From positions 1-12,062 of the forward strand of contig JARKQP010000148.1 of assembly GCA_029974875.1 (NCBI GenBank): 12,062 bases of DNA. Direction: 5' to 3'. The translations under genes were made by a program, and so were the position numbers. The notes under the pieces are model-generated. The model ran no database searches and was not told the origin of the DNA. It saw only the letters and a list, made by a program, of their open reading frames with translations. Position 1 is the stretch's first letter. Each line of letters opens with the position of its first letter. Shown here piece by piece: positions 1-7,109 of this stretch. This DNA comes from Mobilitalea sp. Lineage in GTDB: Bacteria > Bacillota_A > Clostridia > Lachnospirales > Lachnospiraceae.

Positions 1-75
1 AACAGGATTGGGGCAGGAACCGTAAATCATATCATCAACGGATGAGTATGCTAATTTCGTAAATTGTTTGCTCAT
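1..75 (-). CDS. mtaB: Methanol:corrinoid methyltransferase MtaB-like protein, N-terminal fragment
   Basis: Partial gene; only the first 25 codons lie in the window and the rest runs off the left edge. The visible peptide begins MSKQFTKLAYSSVDDMIYGS and continues with CPNPV. A start with TKLAY, a DDMIYG-like turn and a P-x-PV element matches my recollection of MtaB proteins, the zinc-dependent enzymes that transfer the methyl group of methanol to the cobalt of MtaC. The zinc-binding region is outside the window, so catalytic residues cannot be checked. The start is supported by an AGGAGG site (complement of 84-89) 8 nt upstream. That site overlaps the stop codon of the corrinoid-protein gene, so the two are cotranscribed and probably translationally coupled. 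The call rests on a short N-terminus plus the adjacent corrinoid gene; another MtaB-like methyltransferase with a different methyl donor is possible. Confidence 0.62.
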   Translation of the reverse strand, partial: MSKQFTKLAYSSVDDMIYGSCPNPV

Positions 76-87
76 TTATTATGCCTC

Positions 88-732
88 CTAATTACTGTAT
101 TTGGATTCCAGATATGCCTTTGCAACTTCAGCAGCATCGGCAGCATTAGAGGTGTAATTGTCGGCACCGATGGAATCTGCAAATGCTTGGTTAACAGGGG
201 CACCGCCAACCATGATATTATATTTACTTCTAACGCCAGCTTTCTCAAATTCCTTGATTACGTCGCCAATTGCAGGCATTGTTGTTGTTAAAAGGGCGGA
301 GATACAAACGATGTCTGCTCCAACCTCCTCTGCCTTCTCCACGAAAGCAACATCAGGAACGTCAATACCCAAATCGTAAACCGTAGCTCCCATACCCTTC
401 ATCATCATTGCTACCAGATTCTTACCGATATCATGTAAATCCCCCCGGACAGTACCGATTACGATCTTACCGATGGGCTTAACACCGGTTGCGGTGAGCA
501 GCGGCTCAAGAATGGAAAGTCCTGCTGACATTGCTCTTGCAGCTACGAGCATCTCGGGAACATATATTTTGTTCTGCTTGAAATTCTCGCCTACGATCGC
601 CATGGAATCGATGAGACCTTCGTTTAGGATCTTTTCGATAGAAATCCCTTCCTCAACGCCCTGGTTTACGAGTTCCCTAACCTGCTTTGCTTTACCCTTT
701 TGTACTGCCAATGATAATTCTTCAAAATCCAT
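88..732 (-). CDS. mtaC: Corrinoid (cobalamin-binding) methyl-carrier protein, MtaC-like
   Basis: A 214-residue corrinoid protein, the normal size for the MtaC/MtbC/MttC family. Residues 1-85 form the helical cap domain (B12-binding_2 type). Residues 88-214 form the Rossmann-like B12 domain with the signature DLHDIG at 98-103, in which H100 is the lower cobalt ligand. The family's later elements are also visible: CISALLTTTM around 143-152 (the S/T contacts to the cofactor tail) and VGGAPV at 175-180. It would accept a methyl group from the methyltransferase encoded immediately downstream and pass it to tetrahydrofolate metabolism through a second methyltransferase not seen here. The start codon at 732 has an AGGAGG site (complement of 742-747) 9 nt upstream. 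The family is certain. The substrate assignment (methanol rather than a methylamine or methoxy donor) rests on the MtaB-like N-terminus next door. Confidence 0.9.
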   Translation of the reverse strand: MDFEELSLAVQKGKAKQVRELVNQGVEEGISIEKILNEGLIDSMAIVGENFKQNKIYVPEMLVAARAMSAGLSILEPLLTATGVKPIGKIVIGTVRGDLHDIGKNLVAMMMKGMGATVYDLGIDVPDVAFVEKAEEVGADIVCISALLTTTMPAIGDVIKEFEKAGVRSKYNIMVGGAPVNQAFADSIGADNYTSNAADAAEVAKAYLESKYSN

Positions 733-778
733 AAGTAAATTCCTCCTTCACATTTTACATGTTTTGTTTCATGAGCTT

Positions 779-784
779 AGTATA
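779..784 (-). promoter_or_regulatory. Candidate -10 element for the corrinoid/methyltransferase operon
   Basis: Read on the minus strand the sequence is TATACT, 5 of 6 matches to TATAAT, about 47 nt upstream of the mtaC-like start. No convincing TTGACA-like -35 lies 16-18 bp further upstream, so the promoter may need an activator or may lie elsewhere in the A+T-rich gap. Weak call. Confidence 0.25.
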
Positions 785-985
785 TATTTTTTTGGAAAAG
801 AAGTATTTCTTTTTATCTATGTTATTTATAAAATTTTTGGGATTTTTGTTTAGTTATGGTGTGAAATTAGTCTAAATTAGGATGGTTCCAGGATGAATCC
901 AAATATATTAATAAAATTTATAAATATTTTTAGATTTTGGGTTAGGTAAAATTTATTTTTGGGTCTTTTATGGAAAGGATGAAGG

Positions 986-1123
986 ATGGAGCTGAAAAAG
1001 CTTTTAAACAATCTGCTTGTAAAACGGATCAAAGGTCTTTATTATAGAATAAGTGAGGGTACCTTACGGAGTAACAAAATATTCAGAACTGCCAGCCTAA
1101 AGATGGATGAGACAGTACACTAA
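986..1123 (+). CDS. Candidate small protein, 45 residues, unknown function
   Basis: An open frame from ATG 986 to TAA 1121-1123 encodes a 45-residue basic peptide beginning MELKKLLNNLLVKRIKGLYY. GGAAAGG at 972-978 lies 7 nt before the start, a suitable ribosome-site spacing. The stop is 23 nt before the activator gene's first ATG, so a short leader peptide or coupled small protein in the activator transcript is plausible. The first 20 residues could form an amphipathic, positively charged helix (K4, K5, K13, R14 and K16 among L, V and I residues); the C-terminal half is polar. I do not recognise a family. It could equally be a chance ORF, since random frames of this size are common. The base composition here is more gene-like than in the A+T-rich block just upstream. 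Confidence 0.35.
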   Translation: MELKKLLNNLLVKRIKGLYYRISEGTLRSNKIFRTASLKMDETVH

Positions 1124-1152
1124 TAAATTTTTATGAAGAAGGGGATATGGGG

Positions 1153-3426
1153 ATGGATAATTTTATTAAGCTTACGGAATTTGATATTAAGATAAACCAG
1201 AAGGTAGTATTCCAGCTGATGGACTGCCACAGGGATAGCCCGATTTATGAAGAGCTGTCGGAGGAATACGAAAGATTGGAGCCGGAGATCCTTCGCTGTG
1301 TACATCCGGTGGCCTACCTGAAATTCGGAACCTATACAAGGGAAGGAAAGGGGGAGGTGCCGGCACTTTATGTACTGACAAGCATCGGGGATGAAGTGAC
1401 GGAATTGTCCGACGGATATTTTGGGACGGGTGATTATTTACTTGGGATGCTGACAAATTCCATGTCGGATGCCTATATGTTCCAGCTGGAGACACAGCTG
1501 CACGGGAGGATTAAGGAAGAATGTATCCTGCGGGGCTTTGGAATTGCTGAGAAATTGGAGGCACCGGTACATATTCCGATGGAGGAGCAGGAAAGGATAC
1601 TGGAGGAGATAAAAGCGGTAGATCCGATTTCCATAGGGTTGACGAAAGGATATATGTTTACTACGGTAAAGACCTTGGGGCATATCCTTGTATTGACGGA
1701 GGATATCACCGTAGACCATGACGGGCATAACTGCGATGAATGCGACAGAACCGATTGTAAGATGAGAAAGGGTAAGATCATCACAGTGACGGTATTGGGA
1801 AGGGGAGCTGCAGTACAGCTGCCCTATGAGAGGAAAACAGATTTACTGAAGGCCTTGGTTGCCAAGGGGATTTATGTGAGTGCGGCCTGCGGCGGTAAGG
1901 GCACCTGCGGGAAATGTAAGATAAAGGTAGTCTCAGGAGAGCTGGAGGTCACCGATGCTGATCGGGCGAAGTTCAATGAAAAGGAGCTGGAGCAGGGGTA
2001 CCGGCTGGCCTGTAAGGCCTATCCGGAATCAGCCTGTACCATACGGATCGTCAGCGGGGATGAAGCAGATTTTGAGGTGGTTACCGAGATAGGACAGGGG
2101 ATCAGCCTGTCAGACGGCCAGGAGAAGACGGCTGGCCGGGAGGAGATGCCTAACCGGGAGCAAATGTCCGGCCGGATGGAGAAACCGGGCCAAGGGGAGG
2201 AATCCAGCCAGGCACAGGAGGGCTATGCCCTCGCAATTGATATTGGTACGACGACGATAGCCATTAGTCTGGTAAACCTGGCTACGAAGCAGATAATCAG
2301 AACCTATACCACAATCAATAAGCAGAGAGCATATGGTGCGGATATCATTTCCCGTATCAAGGCTTCCGTAGAAGGAAAGAAGGAGGAGCTGCGCCAAAGC
2401 ATCCGGACGGATCTTCTGGAGGGTATCAGGAGTATCGTAGAGGGAAGCCGGGTGGATAAGGACAGCATATCTGAGATTGCTATCGCCGCTAATACGACTA
2501 TGGTGCATCTGCTGCTGGGCTATTCCTGCGAAACCCTGGGGGTCTATCCCTTTACACCCGTGAATATTGATAGGATCACGCTGTCCTTTGCAGAAATGTT
2601 CGGGGAGGATTACCTTGCGACGCCGGTTACGGTACTACCGGGTATTTCGACCTTTGTAGGAGGGGATATTGTTGCCGGGCTGTTGACCTGTGGCTTTGAC
2701 AAAATGGAGGAGCCCAGCCTTTTGATCGACCTTGGTACCAACGGTGAGATGGCAATTGGGAATAAGGACAGGATTTTGGTCACTTCTACCGCAGCGGGAC
2801 CGGCCTTTGAAGGGGGAAATATATCCTGCGGAGTCGGAAGCGTAGCCGGAGCCATCTGCAATGTACGAATCGGGGATACCCTTGTTTATGATACAATTGG
2901 GCAGAAGCCGCCAATCGGAATCTGCGGCACAGGGGTCATTGAGCTGACAAGTGAGCTGTTAAAAAACGGACTGATCGATGAGACCGGATTGCTCTGTGAC
3001 GAATATTTTGACTCAGGATATGTCCTGGCAAGGGATGACCATGGAAATGATATTACCTTTACCCAGCGGGATATCCGTGAGCTTCAGATGGCAAAATCGG
3101 CGGTCCGTGCCGGGGTAGAGACCTTAATGAAGCGTTATGGCGTCACCTGTGGGGAGATCGGAAAGGTATATTTGGCGGGAGGCTTTGGCTACAAGGTGAA
3201 CCTGGAGAAGGCGATCCATATTGGGCTGCTGCCTGAGGAGCTGGATGGAAAGATCACTGCCATAGGCAATAGCTCCCTCAGCGGGGCGCTGCATTACCTT
3301 GTGGAGGAGGATGCTCCTGAACGGATGGAGCGTATGAAATCGCTGTCTAAGGAAGTACACCTGTCCAACGATGTGGACTTTAATGATTTATATATTGAGT
3401 TTATGGCGTTTGGGGAGGAAGAGTAA
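1153..3426 (+). CDS. Corrinoid reductive activator: ferredoxin plus ASKHA (DUF4445) protein with MetH-activation-like N-terminus
   Basis: A protein of 757 residues expected to reduce inactive Co(II) corrinoid of the methyl carrier back to Co(I) using ATP. Numbers are from ATG 1153; an ATG two codons earlier (1147) is the alternative, but GAAGAAGGGG ending at 1144 is better spaced for 1153. Residues 1-188 resemble the methionine synthase activation domain. A cysteine cluster C194-x2-C197-x4-C202 follows. Next is a [2Fe-2S] ferredoxin domain with C246-x5-C252-x2-C255 and C287. A hydrophilic repeat linker spans about 328-357. The rest is the ASKHA ATPase/activator domain, with phosphate motifs DIGTTT (363-368) and DLGTNG (526-531) and a late LAGGFG (674-679). 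The ferredoxin-ASKHA half matches the bacterial RACo type. Its position opposite the carrier and methyltransferase genes supports the pairing. The function of the N-terminal domain and the CxxCx4C cluster is inferred. Confidence 0.87.
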   Translation: MDNFIKLTEFDIKINQKVVFQLMDCHRDSPIYEELSEEYERLEPEILRCVHPVAYLKFGTYTREGKGEVPALYVLTSIGDEVTELSDGYFGTGDYLLGMLTNSMSDAYMFQLETQLHGRIKEECILRGFGIAEKLEAPVHIPMEEQERILEEIKAVDPISIGLTKGYMFTTVKTLGHILVLTEDITVDHDGHNCDECDRTDCKMRKGKIITVTVLGRGAAVQLPYERKTDLLKALVAKGIYVSAACGGKGTCGKCKIKVVSGELEVTDADRAKFNEKELEQGYRLACKAYPESACTIRIVSGDEADFEVVTEIGQGISLSDGQEKTAGREEMPNREQMSGRMEKPGQGEESSQAQEGYALAIDIGTTTIAISLVNLATKQIIRTYTTINKQRAYGADIISRIKASVEGKKEELRQSIRTDLLEGIRSIVEGSRVDKDSISEIAIAANTTMVHLLLGYSCETLGVYPFTPVNIDRITLSFAEMFGEDYLATPVTVLPGISTFVGGDIVAGLLTCGFDKMEEPSLLIDLGTNGEMAIGNKDRILVTSTAAGPAFEGGNISCGVGSVAGAICNVRIGDTLVYDTIGQKPPIGICGTGVIELTSELLKNGLIDETGLLCDEYFDSGYVLARDDHGNDITFTQRDIRELQMAKSAVRAGVETLMKRYGVTCGEIGKVYLAGGFGYKVNLEKAIHIGLLPEELDGKITAIGNSSLSGALHYLVEEDAPERMERMKSLSKEVHLSNDVDFNDLYIEFMAFGEEE
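2134..2223 (+). repeat. Five degenerate 18-bp tandem units inside the activator linker
   Basis: Five consecutive in-frame 18-bp units encode GREEMP, NREQMS, GRMEKP, GQGEES and SQAQEG (2134-2151, 2152-2169, 2170-2187, 2188-2205, 2206-2223). Each begins with an RRC codon; units 1-3 then carry CGG. The repeats lie exactly between the ferredoxin domain and the ASKHA domain, so they look like an expandable flexible hinge rather than a folded domain. Units 4 and 5 are the most diverged. Confidence 0.6.
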
Positions 3427-3440
3427 GGTAATAGAGTTCT

Positions 3441-3516
3441 AACGGCCTTCTGTATCCACTGCTTCAAGCAGGGCTTATGCTTTGACGAAAGCGGCGGACA
3501 CAGAAGGCTGTTTTTT
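3441..3516 (+). terminator. Large rho-independent terminator after the activator gene
   Basis: The arm AACGGCCTTCTGTATCC (3441-3457) pairs with GGACACAGAAGGCTGTT (3496-3512), giving 17 positions with one A-C mismatch and one G-U wobble, followed by a T-run (3511-3516). The 38 nt loop is not empty. It contains TGCTTCAAGCA (3460-3470) and a second hairpin with stem GCTTT/AAAGC and loop GACG (3479-3492). No T-run follows the left arm on the opposite strand, so it acts on plus-strand transcripts. It insulates the C1 locus from the sensor kinase promoter only 15 bp further on. Confidence 0.85.
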
Positions 3517-3530
3517 AATTATCATTTCTC

Positions 3531-3559
3531 TGTACAATTAAAATAAACACTGCTATAAT
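3531..3559 (+). promoter_or_regulatory. Extended -10 promoter of the two-component operon
   Basis: TATAAT at 3554-3559 is preceded by TGC, giving the TGnTATAAT extended -10 form. A -35-like TGTACA (3531-3536, 4 of 6 matches) lies 17 bp upstream. The predicted transcription start is near 3566, about 20 nt before the kinase start, so the leader is very short. Confidence 0.7.
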
Positions 3560-3585
3560 GAAAAAAATTTCAGAGAGGCATGGGT

Positions 3586-5367
3586 GTGGGTATGAAAATA
3601 AAAAAAAGATACCGGGATATGTCTGTGAAAAATAAAATAGTAGTCATTATTCTGCCAATTTTACTGTTTTTATCTGTAATGGTTTTGATTATTTCCAGTA
3701 CGATTTTCTCACAGGCTGTGCTGAAAAAAGCCAAAACCAATATTCAGGATGAGTGTGACCTATTGATTGATCAGATCAATGGTATTTACGAGAATATGAT
3801 AACCTGTTCCGAGATGCTGACAAAAGATATTAACAGCGCGTATTCCAGGCGGTCAGCAAAGCAAACACCGGCTTCTTTGATTACTCTGAAAAATCAGATA
3901 TTCACTTCTATGGATTATGACAGACGATGCTTTCCCGAAATCAGTTCAGTGGTTTTTATTGATAAGGATAATTATGAGGTTTCTAATGGAATTAGCGGAA
4001 CTGTAGATATGGAAAAACTGGCTGTTGAGATGGTTTCCAGGATCCAGGCCCAGGGACCGCCCCTTCCGGTTAGCTTTCCGGTGGATGTACGCACTGCCCT
4101 TGGGGAGGAGGAGCCGGTATTTACAATCGGAAGACGGGTTCTTCATATTCAGACGGGAAATACCATCGGTTATATTTTTATCAGTGTCAAAGAAGAGACG
4201 CTTGCAGGAGTTTTTCCGGGAAAAGAGAACCGGCAGGATAGTTATCTTATAGATTCTGACAATCGAATCTGTGTAAGCCGCAGTAAGGAGCAGCTTTTTA
4301 AGCCGGTGGCGGCAAAAGGGCTGCGGGAGCAGTTGGGAAAGCATGTGGACCAGCAGTTTCAGGTGAGGGTGGAAGGAACTCCTTATCTGGTCAGCCAAAG
4401 GCTGGTAAATACACCTGACTGGAGTCTTGTCAGCCAGATTTCGGTACGTGAACTGAATACGGAGGTGTATTATAACATCATCCTGATAGTAGCAATTAGT
4501 CTGATCACTGTTGTTCTTGCCGGCTATTTAGTGCTGCGGCTGGCTAATGTCATTACTTCCCCGATTTTAAGACTGAACAAGGTTATGGAGAAAGTAAAGG
4601 AAGGTGATCTGGAGGTGATCTGTCCGGTTGATTCTGCCGATGAGATCGGGGGACTGTCAGGGGGATTTAATAGTATGCTGGAACAGATCCGGCGGCTGAT
4701 TTCACAGGTAAGAGAGGAACAGAGGCGAAAAGGTGAGTACCGTCTGGCTCTCAGCCAGGCGCAGGTTAGACCCCACTTCCTTTATAATTCCTTGGATCTG
4801 GTATATGTTTTATGCAGGATGGGAGATGGGCAGACAGCAGCGGTAATGTCGAAGGCACTGGCGGATTTCTACCGGGTTAGTTTAAGCGGAGGGAATGAGA
4901 TCATTACCATTAAGGATGAAAAGAACCTTACCCTTAATTATTTAACGATTCAGCATGAACGTTATACAGAGATTATCCGTTTCCGCTTTGAAGTAGCAGA
5001 TGAGGTACTTCCGTTCCTGATACCAAAGATGACGCTCCAGCCATTGGTCGAAAACAGTATTTATCATGGGCTTAAGGAAAAGAATGAGGGCGGAGAAATT
5101 ATTATCGGTGGTGATTTGACCGAGAAGGGAATCCTTTTGTATGTAAAAGATGACGGCGTCGGGATGGATCAGGAGACAGCGCGGAAGCTGCTGGAGCAGG
5201 ATCCGGATACCAGAGACGGACATTTTGGCCTGGGCAATGTAAATGAGCGGATCAAGCTGTATTTTGGCAGGGAATATGGACTTTCGGTTAAGAGCAGCGT
5301 GGGGGAAGGAACGATAGTGAATATTTTTATTCCCAGGTGTCTGGAGAGAATAGAGGTCACATCATAA
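3586..5367 (+). CDS. YesM-type sensor histidine kinase (Cache/HAMP/His_kinase/HATPase_c)
   Basis: A 593-residue membrane kinase of the YesM (LytS-like) class, typically paired with AraC-type regulators that control carbohydrate uptake. The order is a basic N-terminus, a membrane segment at about 18-40, and an extracellular sensing region at about 45-290 that looks like a Cache-type domain. A second membrane segment at about 296-320 runs into a HAMP domain (about 320-372). The phosphoacceptor box is ALSQAQVRPHFLYNSLD with H397. The ATPase domain shows LVENSIYHGL (N490), DDGVGM and HFGLGN. GAGAGG at 3573-3578 is 7 nt before GTG 3586, which is why I chose that start; ATG 3580 is too close to it and ATG 3592 is a reasonable alternative. 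The response regulator starts 17 nt after its stop. The signal is probably an extracellular sugar or the loaded binding protein, an inference from the neighbours. Confidence 0.92.
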   Translation: MGMKIKKRYRDMSVKNKIVVIILPILLFLSVMVLIISSTIFSQAVLKKAKTNIQDECDLLIDQINGIYENMITCSEMLTKDINSAYSRRSAKQTPASLITLKNQIFTSMDYDRRCFPEISSVVFIDKDNYEVSNGISGTVDMEKLAVEMVSRIQAQGPPLPVSFPVDVRTALGEEEPVFTIGRRVLHIQTGNTIGYIFISVKEETLAGVFPGKENRQDSYLIDSDNRICVSRSKEQLFKPVAAKGLREQLGKHVDQQFQVRVEGTPYLVSQRLVNTPDWSLVSQISVRELNTEVYYNIILIVAISLITVVLAGYLVLRLANVITSPILRLNKVMEKVKEGDLEVICPVDSADEIGGLSGGFNSMLEQIRRLISQVREEQRRKGEYRLALSQAQVRPHFLYNSLDLVYVLCRMGDGQTAAVMSKALADFYRVSLSGGNEIITIKDEKNLTLNYLTIQHERYTEIIRFRFEVADEVLPFLIPKMTLQPLVENSIYHGLKEKNEGGEIIIGGDLTEKGILLYVKDDGVGMDQETARKLLEQDPDTRDGHFGLGNVNERIKLYFGREYGLSVKSSVGEGTIVNIFIPRCLERIEVTS

Positions 5368-5384
5368 AGAAGAGGTGGGTTATT

Positions 5385-6971
5385 GTGATTAAGGTACTGA
5401 TTGCAGACGATGAATTACATTTCAGGGTGTTTATGGAAACGGTGGTGGACTGGGAGGCCTTGGGGTTTACCGTTGTAGGAACAGCGAAAAATGGTGCTGA
5501 AGCGATCCAGCTTGTCCATGATTTAGAGCCGGATATCATCTTCCTTGACATTAATATGCCCAAAATGTCAGGGATACAGATGGCAGAAAGGCTGAGAGAG
5601 GAGCGGTCTGAGGTCACCATCATATTCATTACCGGGTATTCTGAGTTTGAATATGCCAGAAAGGCATTGCAGCTAGGAGTGGCCGAATATATCCTGAAGC
5701 CGTTTTCAGATGAAGAATTGCTGGTGGTCCTTAACAAAATAAAATTGAAATATCAAAAACAGCTCCAGGAAGAGCGGCAATCAGACCAGGAGAGAGGATA
5801 TCTGCAGGAATGGGTATGGATGAATCTGATTAAACGTGGCAATATGAAGCAGGGACTTCTGGAAAAGCAGATGAAATCAGCAGGGGTGGAGCTGGAATCG
5901 CAGTATTGCCGGATAGCCGTGGTCGAAATGGACAGAATGTATGAGAAATGGTCGGATCCAGAGGAGATGGAGCTGCTGAGGTTCAGCATTGTCAACATTC
6001 TGGAAGAAAGCGTGAATGTGAAAGGGCGGCATTATATATTGCATGAAACGGATAGCCGGATTCTTTCTGTCCTTAACTTTGACAGCAAAGAGGCAGCGGA
6101 GGATTTTGAGACCCAAGGGTATGAAACGGTTTCAAGGCTGATGCGGCAATACTTTGATTTCCCTGTCCGGGTAGGAATCGGAAAAGCAGCTGATCATATT
6201 CAAAAACTTAAGGATTCGTATCAGAGTGCCCTGGCAGCTCTTCAAAGTCAGTTTACAAGAACAGATCAATGGGTAATCTGTGCGGATGATCTGGCAAAAG
6301 AATATGAAGCGGCCGGATTCTACCGGGTAGATACAAATGAACGGCTGATGCTGGCTTTACGGAAGGGGAATCAGGATGAGATCCATAATATCTTATTAGA
6401 GATTCAGGAGGATATGCAGAAAAACCAGTTTTCTACGGATTTGACCCAGACGATGCTGATTGGCCTGCTTTCTGTATGTCTTTCTTATGTAACGGAAATC
6501 GGAGGAGAAATCCCCGGGGTTTTTGGGAAGGATTTTTCACCATACCAGTATATCTATCTGGCATCATCAGCAGAGGCCTGTTTCCGTTATCTGGAGGGAG
6601 TGTTTCAGACAGCGGCCAGATACGGGAGAGAGAGTAAGACCACGAGAACGGAGGAAATACTGGGGGAGATTCTTGACATTGTTCAGAAACAATATCAAAA
6701 TCCGAAGCTGACCGTTGAGGGGATCGCGGGGATGCTCTATCTGCATCCGAGCTATATTAGGAGAATCTTTGTGAAAGCAATGGGGAGGACCCTGTCGGAA
6801 TATATTGTTTCCATACGGATGAAAGAGGCTTCCCGGTTAATGCTGGAGGAAGGATGTTCGGTCAGCGAAGCGGGAACTAAAGTGGGATATCCGGATCCGG
6901 GTTATTTCAGCAAATGCTTTAAGCGGTACTACCATGTAGCGCCGAGTGCCTATACTAAAAATAAAAACTAA
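5385..6971 (+). CDS. YesN-type response regulator with AraC-family DNA-binding domain
   Basis: A 528-residue transcriptional regulator and the partner of the upstream kinase. The receiver domain occupies about 1-120, with acidic pocket D8/D9, phospho-acceptor D55 in FLDINMP, T83 and K105 in ILKPF. The middle (about 120-420) is a poorly conserved helical region, as is usual in YesN proteins. The C-terminal ~100 residues contain two helix-turn-helix motifs: LTVEGIAGMLYLHPSYIRRIF, and the AraC signature region around VGYPDPGYFSKCFKRYYHVAPSAY. The open frame extends upstream to GTG 5337 inside the kinase gene. However, AGAGGTGG at 5371-5378 lies 6 nt before GTG 5385, and translation from there begins MIKVLIADDE, exactly where receiver domains start. 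Its likely target is the promoter of the adjacent sugar transporter operon. Confidence 0.93.
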   Translation: MIKVLIADDELHFRVFMETVVDWEALGFTVVGTAKNGAEAIQLVHDLEPDIIFLDINMPKMSGIQMAERLREERSEVTIIFITGYSEFEYARKALQLGVAEYILKPFSDEELLVVLNKIKLKYQKQLQEERQSDQERGYLQEWVWMNLIKRGNMKQGLLEKQMKSAGVELESQYCRIAVVEMDRMYEKWSDPEEMELLRFSIVNILEESVNVKGRHYILHETDSRILSVLNFDSKEAAEDFETQGYETVSRLMRQYFDFPVRVGIGKAADHIQKLKDSYQSALAALQSQFTRTDQWVICADDLAKEYEAAGFYRVDTNERLMLALRKGNQDEIHNILLEIQEDMQKNQFSTDLTQTMLIGLLSVCLSYVTEIGGEIPGVFGKDFSPYQYIYLASSAEACFRYLEGVFQTAARYGRESKTTRTEEILGEILDIVQKQYQNPKLTVEGIAGMLYLHPSYIRRIFVKAMGRTLSEYIVSIRMKEASRLMLEEGCSVSEAGTKVGYPDPGYFSKCFKRYYHVAPSAYTKNKN

Positions 6972-6980
6972 TCCTTTAGG

Positions 6981-7013
6981 AGACTGGCGGCTGTATCGTC
7001 AGTCTTGTTTTTT
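6981..7013 (+). terminator. Rho-independent terminator of the two-component operon
   Basis: AGACTGGCG (6981-6989) pairs with CGTCAGTCT (6997-7005) as 9 bp including one G-U wobble. The loop is 7 nt, followed by TGTTTTTT (7006-7013). It starts 9 nt after the regulator's stop codon and separates the regulatory genes from the transporter operon. Confidence 0.85.
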
Positions 7014-7037
7014 ACCAGTTCAGTCTCGGATTATCCA

Positions 7038-7066
7038 TTCGATATCTTAAAAACAAATGGTATAAT
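7038..7066 (+). promoter_or_regulatory. Extended -10 promoter of the sugar transporter operon
   Basis: TATAAT at 7061-7066 is preceded by TGG, giving a TGnTATAAT extended -10. The hexamer 17 bp upstream (TTCGAT, 7038-7043) matches the -35 consensus poorly, which fits dependence on an activator such as the upstream AraC-type regulator. The 8-bp palindrome CAACGTTG (7074-7081) lies at the expected transcription start. No clear pair of AraC-type direct repeats could be defined by eye. Confidence 0.65.
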
Positions 7067-7109
7067 CTGAGTACAACGTTGGAAATAGTTTAAGAAGGAG
7101 GAGAAAAGA

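Larger units (their letters stand above)
733..1146. other. A+T-rich divergent intergenic region of the C1 locus
   Basis: This 414 bp gap separates the minus-strand corrinoid operon from the plus-strand activator and must hold the control signals for both. The block at about 781-960 is extremely A+T-rich. Within it are two short direct repeats: AAATTAG at 864-870 and 874-880 (10 bp periodicity), and GGATG at 880-884 and 891-895 (11 bp periodicity). Both repeat pairs have near-helical-turn spacing, which is compatible with a regulator binding one face of the DNA. No strong sigma-A promoter pair and no sigma-54 site was recognised on either strand. The right third (986-1123) contains a small ORF listed separately. 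Confidence 0.5.

Noticed and set aside
228..236. A further TTCTAACGC match, and TTCTAACGG at 3437-3445
   Set aside because: The first is inside the corrinoid-protein coding sequence and the second overlaps a terminator arm; single 9-mers, not paired or promoter-linked, so likely chance.
473..853. Plus-strand open frame of 126 codons
   Set aside because: It is antisense to the corrinoid-protein gene and runs into the A+T-rich gap with no ribosome site; a shadow frame.
5337..5384. Upstream start for the response regulator overlapping the kinase gene
   Set aside because: GTG 5337 has no ribosome site and adds 16 residues before the canonical receiver-domain start; GTG 5385 is well supported.
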